Assembly (NCBI GenBank): GCA_003342815.1
Contig: PTEX01000147.1
Location: forward strand, 1,039,794-1,103,793
Reading direction: 5' to 3'
DNA from: Eudromia elegans
Lineage: Eukaryota; Chordata; Aves; Tinamiformes; Tinamidae
Length of the DNA stretch: 64,000 nucleotides
Shown here: one piece after another, positions 50,987 through 60,100 of the stretch
How the letters are laid out: each line of letters opens with the position of its first letter
Numbering within the stretch: position 1 is the first letter of the stretch
The notes under the pieces: generated by a model
What the model saw: only the letters and a program-made list of their open reading frames with translations
Told to the model about the DNA's origin: nothing
Database searches by the model: none
Translations under genes and position numbers: made by a program

Positions 50987-52179
50987 GGTCTTTCTCCTGC
51001 AAGGCTTGAGTGTGATGAGAAGCTGCTTTAGTCTTAAGGCTTGTACCTCGAGTGCTGCATTTTTGTTTGCCATAAGCCTATTAGGAGGCTCTCTGTTTCC
51101 TAGCAATCACATGTAGCTCCCCCACCCCCAGTTACGTGAAGGAGATGCTGGTTTTAATCCTGAATGCTGCAGCTGTTGCTCAAGTTTCCCATTGAAATGC
51201 AAATAGCACCTGGTGCGGTTTAGATACTGGCTTGTCTCTGATAAGGTCCCTTGGCAGGGGAGAGGGGAAGCAAAGTTGCTGCTATCCTGGAAAATAAGAG
51301 TGAGAGCACACGCTGCAGCCGCAGCGAGCTGGGCGTTCCCGCAAGGTCTGTTGCACCCGGCACACGCTCCCAGCAAGGACGAACACATGACTCGAGTGAC
51401 TCCATGGGCAGGTAGGATTTTTGCCAGTGAACCTCTACCAGGGCATGAAAATGTAGTGGATGAGCCTGAAGAGAAGTGCTGACTTGCTCAGGTGTTTTTG
51501 CTTGCCAAAATACATTTTTGAGAATTTGGATTCTTCAGGCTCTTTCTGGACCTTTCCCCTTGTGTTGACTTTGCCGTGGTGCCAGGGAGCTGTTGGGGGT
51601 CAGTGGTCCTGCATGCCAGAAGCGGTTGGGAAGGCTGCTGCGCTCTTTGAACTCATCGACAACAGGTTCCCTGTTGCTTTGTGGTTAAGTGCAGAACCAG
51701 CCTGGATCTGTATCGAAGACCCCCGGCCCTGGGAAGGATCAGTTGGATGAACTGCTTTTCCCCACTTGAAGAGGCGCGTGCTGTTGCAGAGCCATCTCCG
51801 AGACTCCTACCCGTGTCAAGGGGAGAGACTAAAGGATCCGGGGGGCAGGTTTGTGGCTTTATACCATCATCTTCCTGCAGAAAACCAAAGGCCTCTGACT
51901 GGTACAAAATGCAATTCAGAGGAATGTAAAAGAAAGCACGTAAAAATGTGGAAACCTGTGGAAAATTCCAGGAACGCCTGAACGAAATCACCATTACGCT
52001 CTTCCCTGCGCACTTAGAGCATGAGCCAACAGCAATAACTCACCAAGAAGGATGACTCTGCTCACAGGAGTATCAGCTTTCTGATAGGGACTGGACGCGA
52101 GGAACAGCCGCTCACCAGGAAAGCTCAGGGCAAGCAGCAGTGACACTGTTCCTGCTGCCAGGCGCTGCCAGACACTTGT

Positions 52180-52412
52180 TTGAGTGCCAGTAACCTGCTG
52201 TGGAGCCGCGTGTGGCGGCAGCAGCCTCGCGTGGGGGCTGAGCCCTCCCCCTGGACTCAGTCGCGCTCCGGCAGGTGCCGCGGGACGGTCACGGTGGCGG
52301 GCGTGCGCTGCCTCCCTGGGCCTGGGAATGCCCGCAGGGGCGGAGGCTGCTGTGTGACACTTCCTCGCGGTGCTCCCTCTTCCTCGGCATCTTGAGGCAG
52401 CCGTGAGGCACG
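52180..52412 (+). promoter_or_regulatory. RABGAP1L: CpG-dense candidate promoter / 5' UTR of the 52.4-kb short isoform
   Basis: CpG-dense stretch at 52200-52345 (for example GCCGCGTGTGGCGG and GCCGCGGGACGGTCACGG) directly before the ATG at 52413. CACTTCCTC at 52358-52366 is, on the minus strand, GAGGAAGTG, a strong ETS/PU.1-type site. There is no TATA box. An alternative reading is that TTCTTCCTCGGCATC-like pyrimidines before GAGGCAG (52400) act as an acceptor, making the coding exon internal. CAGE or 5' RACE reads would decide. Confidence 0.55.
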
Positions 52413-52523
52413 ATGATGGAGGAGATCTCCATCACGGTGGCCTATGATGCCCACGTCTTCAGCCAGCTCTGTGAGGAGGACCTCCTGGCCAACCTGGTGG
52501 CCCTCAGCAAGCCCAAGTCGGCG
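52413..52523 (+). CDS. RABGAP1L: RABGAP1L alternative first coding exon (coiled-coil-only isoform)
   Basis: 111 bp, 37 codons, phase 0 donor GCG|GTAGGT. An in-frame TGA at 52404-52406 lies just upstream. Two tandem ATGs (52413, 52416) are present; the second has A at -3 and G at +4, a strong context. The peptide begins MMEEISITVAYDAHVFSQ, then LCEEDLLANLVALSKP, and ends KSA. Joined to 59363 it reads KSA-VPTKKLKK in frame. I recall a human RABGAP1L isoform (listed separately as isoform 10 in UniProt) starting MMEEISIMVAYDAHVFSQL and joining VPTKKLKK at the same place. The product has no TBC domain and starts at the coiled coil. Antisense frames here are shadows. Confidence 0.9.
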
Positions 52524-55500
52524 GTAGGTGGCCCTGCGGCTCCTTGGGTGGTAACACAGAAGGTTTTGCCCTTGCGGGAGTTCAGGCCTTCTGCTGCAAG
52601 TGATGGAGCAACTCCTCTCTCTCACTATTATTTTTTCAGAAATTAACTATCTACTCCAATAGGGGTAGAATTATTGAAGCAACCTTTCTGATCTATAGAG
52701 GTTATGAGGAAAATGACTTGCTCAGTAGGACAATAACAAATACTTGTTTTTTATTTCAGTTATTTCTGTGTTATTTCAGATATTGAAATGAGGGAATGAC
52801 TGATTATTTCTAGCAGTGGATACCACATTATGTAAAAGGTTTCCATCATTTAACATGTCCAGTAAAGATGCGGGTTGGACACTCAGGATACACTTGTGGT
52901 CTGTGAAAGCTCAGTTGCAAATCTGGCTTTTACATGGGAACAATGATTTAACCCTTTGATAGCATACAATATTTTGAAATTGGTATAAGCATCTGTAAAG
53001 TATTTTTGAGTTATGCTGCAGTTCCTCTTTTCATATATCCAGGTATAAATTACATGGGTAGCATAGACATGGAGATCCCAGTTTGTCTGTGGAGCCAGCT
53101 GAGTTGAAGCCATTGGTTTTTGCCCTGAACTTGGGTACCAAAATTCATCGTTGCCCTCGGATTCTGCAGATGACCCCAAGCGTGGGCCGACTCACCTTGA
53201 ATTAGCTGAAGGAAGTTTTTGAAAATAAAAATGGATGTGTAGGTGTTGAACGTAACTTGGAGGCAGGGGCAGGTCAATATTTGGTACAAATACAGGTCAT
53301 GCTAATTATTTAAGAATCCAGCTAAGCGTGTACATTTGGTTTGTGTTTGTAGCCTGCACTAGGTAACTCTTAGATATCTAAGCTGAGGTAGTTCACTTAG
53401 CTGTGCCAATTGCACTTTTCTCAGAACAGGAGGGGAAAGGAACCTGCTTTTCTGCTTTGTGTTGTAAAACCTCTCTGCTCACACTGGCTGTTTGTTTTCC
53501 CCTGCCCTTCCCTGCTCAGGAAATCCCAGTTGCATGAACTCACTGCCCTGCAAATCCCAAAGGCCTCTACTCCAAAAGCAGAGTTTTATCCAGTCCCATT
53601 TGTTATGATGCCTTATTGTTTTGGGTTTTTTTCCCTCTGGCTTCATCTAAGGTAGACTTTAAAGCTACCTTAGCAGAGTTAGCTGAGAAGTATGGTGTAG
53701 GAAACCTGTGTGCTCTGTATATGCTTCAGCTGGCCTGGCTAGAGCCTAGGCTCAGGAACAGAACTTTGCCATCCCAGCTGGTGTTGAAAATGTGAAGAAA
53801 GCATTGAAAAGTAAGTTCTCTGCAAAGTAACTAACACCTTAGTGCCGGCAGACGGAGTTACTTGGGCGAAACAACTCTAGAAGGGAAGATGCCACTAGTA
53901 ATGCTTTGGATAAGATACGAGTGATTAGCTCTGTGGAACAATGTGTTTTTATCGATGCTGTGGTACTTTATTTTGAATCAAGGAGTATCAATGTCTTTTT
54001 ACAGTATGTTACCAGTGAATAGGCTGAGAAATGTGTGGTGTTTTTTTTTTTTAACAGGATTTACGCAGAAAAGACATAACTGCTCTTTTAAGTCAGTTTT
54101 GAAGTGCTTTAAATAAATAACTAACGGAGGCTGAAGGTGACACAGTTGGCCAGAACAGTGAGTGGCTCAGACAGTGGGTAGGAGCTGCCCCCAGCTGTGG
54201 GGCACTGGAGACTCAGAAAGTGCCTTTCAAGCCCCTTTTGCAGGGCTTAATAGTGGACTTTGACTTGCTGCTGGCATTTATCTGTTTAGCTGCAAAGTTA
54301 AGGTTTTGTTTATTCTAGAAGACATTCCTCGCATGTTTCCCAGAGTGCAGAGAAAGGTTTAAGACTGTTCTTGTGACCGGCTAGCGATAACTTGCACCAG
54401 GCTCCCGCCTTCGGACGTCAGGGCGGCTCTGGTGCAGCTCTGGAAGTCTCATGACTGATGAGGAGCTGCAGGCCCTCTAAGAAGCCAGGACACACACGGT
54501 CTCTTGCACAGATAAGGAGCCCTATGTTTCAATGCAAAGTAGCAGAGAGTTATTAGGGAGAGCAAAACAGGTGCAGGCTACGGCCCTCCGTCTTGCTGCT
54601 GTCTAAGGAGGATCCACGGAGAGATGGTAAGAGGCAGGAGTTGTGTCAATGCAGAGGTGCAGCTGTAGTGGCTCTGAGGGGTGAACTAAATCAGTGCTGA
54701 GTTTTTTTCTGTTTCCAAGTTCAGGTCAATTCTAGTTGTGTTTTTCAGTGGATAAGGTAAAATTTTTGGTGGAAAATCTAGCAATGTTTTTGCAGCATTC
54801 CCTTGATTCACATAAATACCACAGCATTAAACAAGAATGTTTTCCTCAGTAAGATACCTTGCACGATGACAAGTTTCATACTGTATCTGTGAACAACAAC
54901 TAACTTTATTAAACAATTTTGGGCTACTGCTACTAATAAGCACAAGGTGCTAAAAAGATAGATGATCTGTGACAAGATTTTGTTAAACATGCTACAAGGT
55001 AACACTGTATGAGTACAATCCCCTAACATATATTTTTGTTTTAAAAATTAGTCATAGTGCAGTGTGACCATGACACATGGTTGTTTTGTTGTGGAGTTAA
55101 TATAAAAGAAATATCTATATATGTTTCTCTGTTGGTTTCCATCTTAGGTAATTACTCTTATGAGTACAAAATGACTTCAATTTCCTACCTTTGGGACCCA
55201 AGTAGGTTTTACTGGTATTTTGCAGGGGGCTAACTGCCTAGAATGCTCCCAGGTGCAGACAAGGAAGCCAAGGCTGAGGGCACAATTGCAGGAGCCAAGG
55301 ATCAGGCTAGTGATGGGCACCTGGGAGAGCCCAGTGCTCGGCAAGACGCGTCCAGGGATAGCACAGGAGAAGGCTGAGGCCCAGGAGGGTCCATTGTCTG
55401 TGGGAAGGTCAAGCAGGCAGTAGAGATGACCGATGATGGGGGGGAAAATGCAAATATTAGGACTGTCTGCAGAACAGGAGGAGGCTCTGAGGAACCTATA

Positions 55501-58500
55501 GGCCAGTCAGCTGAGCCTCAGTATGTGGGGACACTATGGAAGATGCCCTCATGGAAGCCATGGACAAGTTGATTGGGAAGGGTGAGTGGGCGAATCAGAC
55601 CTCATGGCCCTCATACCTGTCTGTGGAGAAGTGACTGTCTGTGTGCATGAGGGAGGAGCCATGGGTGTTAGTGAAGCTTCCGAACAGCTTTCCACAGAAT
55701 GCCATAGCCAAAGTGATGAAATACAAAGCGGNTGGAAAACCGGCTGGACTGGCAGAGTAGAGGGCAGTGGTTTGAAGTCTACCTGGCAGCTGCCTAAAAG
55801 TTGCTCTTCTGAGTTGATAGAGGGGCTAATACAGTTTAGCATCCTCAGCAGCGCTCTGGACACTGGAAGAGGATGGCCTCATGTCCATGAAAGCTTCTCC
55901 TGGACAGGGGAGAGGCTGGCCGAGGGCTGAATTCACAGAGGAAGGCTAAGAAAGCCAGGCTGGCTTAGCCCAAGGAAGAGAAGTCTAATAAAGGATCTAA
56001 TCACAGTTTTCTACTGTCTAAAAGCAGGTCTAAAGTCCCCGCTATCATTAGAAAGCTTAATTAGGGAGCTGATGAAGCTCCTGGCAAGGCTGTGCAACAT
56101 GCACGGCTTCAGCTCCGGATGGGGAGCAGGCAGGCGTGGAGAAGCTCCTTCTGCACCATGGTAATGAGTAGCTGCCTGTAACTCGACCTTTGTTCCTTCC
56201 TGCTGCTTTAACCTGCATCACTCATTTCTTATTAACCCTGAGAATGAATAGGCTGTGCAGCAATCCTTGGACTCTTTATTTTCCTCTNGCATCCCATTGT
56301 TTTCTGCCCTCCTAAAAATTCAGCATATAGCAGAAATTTGCTATTGTGCATATTGTGCATAGCAGGCACATGTGAAAGGGTACTTCAAATGTGAAGTCGT
56401 ACCCTTTAGCATGTGGTGGAAGAAAGCTGGGGTATTCCGCACCTGGGAGGGCCCTTAGGGCCACTCCCTGGTGCATCAGAAGGTGGGAGCTGCTGCTCAG
56501 CTTCCCCCTGCCAAGGCCCATGTCACTGGCTCCTGACACAAGAGCCTGATGTTTTCNCTCTTTCTGCTGAATCCTCCATGGTGCGATATCTGACGTATCC
56601 AATAGCGTCATGGTCTAGCCCACATTTGGCAGCCAGCTTAAACTACGTCGGGGTAAGTGGGGTGGTTAGTCCTGCCCACCTCCAATTCACAGTGTTTGAG
56701 GCTAGATCTTCCTCTTTAGATCATCCATTTGATTCAACTTCATACTAGCAGCATTTTTTGAAAATTTAAACCTGTAAACCTCTTTTGAGTGAAGTACCTT
56801 TTCTGATGAAGCGCCTGGCTCTAATCTGTAACAGGAGGTGGTAGGCACTGTATTATTTTCCATGGCAATCCATTAATCTTTTGCTATTCAAAATATGTTT
56901 CTAACTTCTCATTTAGATTCATTCCAGTTTCAGCTTTCAGTCTTGGTTCTTGCAGTTTTGTTTTGGGCTCTTATACCTCTTCCTGGGAGGTGTTTACACG
57001 GGGCAGAACATTCTCTGTGGGCATCTGCTTCACGTGTTTTTTTTCTAACTGGATTGGGAGCTGTTTATTCCCAAACCGGATGCATGTTCCAGTATTGCTC
57101 TCACTGATGATCCAGGGCTACCTTCTCTGCTTCTCTGGGTGCGTGAGTAGCTGTGAAGCGCTTTTGTGCTTGAACATGATAAAACGAAAGGAGCCAGGAA
57201 GACGTGGTAGTGAGCTGAACAAATGAATGCTGTTTATAAACTGCCCCAGTCTCTGAAATACTGTAACCAGCACTTGCAGCCAATGACCCCTACTGCTAAA
57301 GAGGGATGAAATCAATAGCGCAGAAGCTTTTGCAGCAAATTTCTGAGCACGCTTTGTCCAGAGGCAGTGCAGGGAGGCTGAAGCATAGCTAGGAATATGT
57401 GCTTACTTATAAAGGCTAAGAGAGAGGTCACCTGTTGAATTTGCAAGCTGTTTAGAGGAATTAAATAGGGAATATGGAAACAGGTCTTTGAATTTATTTT
57501 ATTTAGTTTACCAGTGATACCCAGAAGAAGGCGTTGTAATAAATACCCCGCCCTCCTTTGAATACTGTGGTGGAAGAGACCATTGCGATGAAGCTGAGCA
57601 TCTACCCAGGTTCCTGAAAAGACCTGCCCAAGAGTTTCTTATGGTATTAGGGCATTAGTATGAAACGTGTTTCTGACAGGAATTTCCCCCAGATGCCATC
57701 CTTAGGATAGAATATCATTGTATTTATGTACCATTTTCCTATTAAGGAATGTCGCATAAGCAGATATTACCATGCTTAAGTCGGGATATCTTGAAACATT
57801 CCCTGAGGCCTTTCTAAGAGAGGGCCCAGGCATCCTTCTACTTGCAGGCATAAATTAAAATTTAAGACAACAAAAGAGCTTATAAATAAAAACATTTGGC
57901 AGGAAGAGGTATCAAGCATTTAAAAATTATCTGGAGCCATCAGTGTGTGAAAAGGCAGGGGGCGGGATTGTGAAGCATCAAAGGAGCAGCTCAGTGGATT
58001 CAGAGTCGTTTTGTGTGTTTTTGTCGTGTGTTTGTCCAAAATTATTAATGGTTCTTTTTCCACTCATCTCTCTGTCTTGTTTTAGGGGGGCTAAGTTTAA
58101 AATTTCCTCTGTAACTGTGGGCACTAGTGCTGCTTTTTCAGGCCCTCTGCTTCCTGATCGCAGCTCCCTGCACAACACAGGAGCTCCCTAGGCACTTCCC
58201 TGACTACATCCCTGGGTAAATCATCGGTTTTGTGTTTCCGACCTGTTGTCTTCTCTGCAGCAAAAACATGCCTGGTCCCTTCCTGTGTCACTGAGGAAGG
58301 AGGTATCAGATGGAAAAATCGATAATGGCAGTGTCTAAGCTACACGTCAACACACACCTGTTCTCTGGTGTAGTTCTGGGCCTCCAGGCAAGGTGCTGCT
58401 GACATGGAGTGGTGCTGCCCACAGTTCTAGTGCTGCTGCCTTCCACCAGCATCAGCCTCTGCTAGCACGAAGCCCAGCTTAGGGGTTTTCCTGAACTTGG

Positions 58501-59362
58501 GAGCAACATCAGGAGCTGGCTAGACAGAAGCAGTAGGGTTTGGAAGAGCAGATCTGGAAAAAACATACAAGAGATGAGATCACTTGTATTGCACTGTCTG
58601 GCTGGTTAAAAGAAGGAAATAAGGCAGAGGCTCACCATACTTTGTCAAAAAACCCACAAGCCTTCAGCATACAGTTTGGTTCAAAGCTGTGTTGTAGCAG
58701 CAGATAAACTGTGTGTGACTTGACCTACATGCCCAGTCATTCACGGACTTGCTAGAGAGACTGCGTGCAGGATGCGTTGTCATCCCACTGCCTCCTTGCC
58801 CTGTTCCAAGGGCCAGCCCAATGCCGGGCGTCACGCAGGTATCCGCCACAGGCTTCCCATTGCTGGCGGTTTAGTTACACGCTCTTTCAGCAATAAAAGC
58901 CATTGCTCTAATTCTCCCCCGGTGAATTGCCCAGTGTTTTTATGGGCCCACTCCTTTTCTCTAACTTCACCCTGAATAGCTTTTATTGCCATCCCTACTA
59001 AGCAACTTTGCTTCAGTGAAGGACACACATCAAAGAATGTTTCCTCCTTGCTGCTTTCTCATTTCTTTTGCTTATGTATTTTTTTTCTCTTGTTTCTCCC
59101 GTTAAAATGCCTCTACCTCAGCGCTGTTTTCCTTTAAACATTTGAGAATTTAGCAGCTGTAGGCACAGATGGATTTTTGTGGCTGTGAACCATGCTGGCT
59201 CGCTGTCAACACCAGCAGAGCAGGGGGCACTGGGCAGCTGCTGGGCGCAGCAAGGGTGACCCAGCACTTCCTTTGCTTCCTGTTTGCAAGTAGAGTTTTC
59301 AGACTTTTTTTCCCAGTGTTTTTGTAATCTTTAAATGCATGTTTTCTGAATGTGCCCCACAG
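52524..59362 (+). other. Long intron, last part (6.8 kb)
   Basis: Intron sequence before the shared coiled-coil exon. It contains a decayed CR1 copy (about 55490-56050), a T run (54041-54052) and a small imperfect inverted repeat at 56375-56407. Ns lie at 55732, 56288 and 56557. I see no coding exon. The acceptor at 59362 is TGTGCCCCACAG. Confidence 0.8.
55490..56050 (+). mobile_element. Decayed CR1 LINE, reverse-transcriptase region to 3' part
   Basis: The DNA follows CR1 ORF2 wording in order: AACCTATAGGCCAGTCAGCT (the NYRPVSLTS motif), a region like the YDEMTGSVDEGRAVDVV segment (GAGGGAGGAGCCATGGGTGT), GGCTGGACTGGCAGAG (the NWLDGRAQ segment), and later AAGGAAGAGAAGTCTAATAA like the CR1 3' region. 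A 114-codon open frame (55586-55930) spans part of it but keeps few RT residues. The catalytic YLDFSKAFD and FADD motifs are lost and there is an N at 55732. It is an inactive old copy, probably with internal deletions. Confidence 0.72.
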
Positions 59363-59455
59363 GTGCCAACCAAAAAGCTGAAGAAATATGAGCGAGAGTA
59401 CCAAACCATGCGAGAAAGCCAGCTGCAGCAGGAGGATCCAATGGACAGATACAAG
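59363..59455 (+). CDS. RABGAP1L: RABGAP1L coding exon: start of C-terminal coiled coil, shared by all isoforms here
   Basis: 93 bp, 31 codons, phase 0 at both ends. The acceptor is TGTGCCCCACAG and the donor AAG|GTATGG. It begins VPTKKLKKYEREYQTMRE and ends QLQQEDPMDRYK. Highly charged, with a heptad-like pattern, this is where the RABGAP1L coiled coil begins. It can follow 34120 (long form and 27.7-kb isoform) or 52523 (52.4-kb isoform). Afterwards it can join either downstream coiled-coil exons (beyond base 64000; in mammals RENRRLQEA follows) or the micro-exon at 59727. Antisense frames over it are shadows. Confidence 0.96.
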
Positions 59456-59726
59456 GTATGGGAGCTGGTGTTTGGGCACGTCTTCCCTTGGCGGAGTTAT
59501 ACGGGCAGTATCTGCGTTTGGCAGTGATGGAGGTGGGGGGACCGCGCTCGCCTCCCCCCGGGATGTGCTGAGAGAGCTNACAAGGAATGAAGGTGGCAGG
59601 TCAAACGGTTCTTGAATGCTCGCTTTGAAAGCTTGGACTTAGCATTTGTCCAGGAATATTTCAATCACAATTTATAACTCTCGAGACATCTTCAGATAGC
59701 CACCTATAATATTTTTCTTCTTTCAG

Positions 59727-59741
59727 TTTATATGTTTGTAG
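59727..59741 (+). CDS. RABGAP1L: RABGAP1L alternative terminal micro-exon (FICL-stop)
   Basis: Directly after a strong acceptor (TTTTTCTTCTTTCAG, ending 59726), the phase-0 continuation is TTT ATA TGT TTG TAG: Phe-Ile-Cys-Leu-stop. I recall that a human RABGAP1L isoform of about 815 residues ends MDRYKFVYL; here the same junction would give MDRYKFICL, a conservative match at the same place. An intron of 271 bp separates it from 59455. This would stop the protein before the coiled coil proper. With it, the 27.7-kb promoter would produce a complete protein of 134 residues. Confidence is limited because the coding match is four residues long. Confidence 0.7.
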   Translation, partial: FICL

Positions 59742-60100
59742 GTAACTCCCCTGCCGTTGCACTTTTGCGGGCGATCTTCATGAGACGCAGAGACAAAGGG
59801 TGATTCTCAGCTACTGACACAAAAAGGAGAAAATACACATTGTGCTAGCACAGCTGTGTGCAGTAACGTCCACAGAGACTTTTGGAAGATGAACTCTTCC
59901 TTGACTGACATAAGATCTTTTTTATTCATCTCTGTTTATAGCAAACATAGTAATTTTTTGTTGGTAGAGTGCCTAGTACACTGGGGCCCAGAGCACTTCT
60001 GGGATCCTAAGATACTACTGCAATAGAAGTAATAGTAATAGTTATCCCGCCTTCAAGGAGCAGAAAAATAAAGCTTCAGTTATTCATATGACAGTTTGAT
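59742..60100 (+). other. RABGAP1L: Probable 3' UTR of the alternative terminal exon
   Basis: The sequence after the TAG at 59739-59741 is open to be the 3' UTR. AATAAA at 60067-60072 (inside CAGAAAAATAAAGC) is the first canonical poly(A) signal after the stop, about 330 bases on, followed by T- and G-rich sequence near 60095. Cleavage would fall around 60085-60100. The signal is good, but the end is inferred and not observed. Confidence 0.5.
60067..60072 (+). terminator. RABGAP1L: AATAAA poly(A) signal
   Basis: Canonical hexamer about 330 bases after the FICL stop. Further hexamers (for example near 62326 and 62642) lie in the intron and may or may not be used. Confidence 0.5.

Larger units (their letters stand above)
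45441..52180 (+). other. Long intron, middle part (6.7 kb)
   Basis: Mostly unique, moderately GC-rich intron. It holds an A/C-rich tract at 49760-49826 and a poly(A) run at 50970-50986. A minus-strand 212-codon open frame at 50303-50941 is the longest in the window; it includes an N-containing codon, shows no motif I know and overlaps several other open frames in GC-rich DNA, so I do not call it a gene. Ns lie at 46607, 47992, 49800 and 50571. Confidence 0.75.

Noticed and set aside
52257..52625. 122-codon minus-strand frame over the 52.4-kb first exon
   Set aside because: Exact antisense shadow of a well-supported coding exon and its CpG-rich 5' region.
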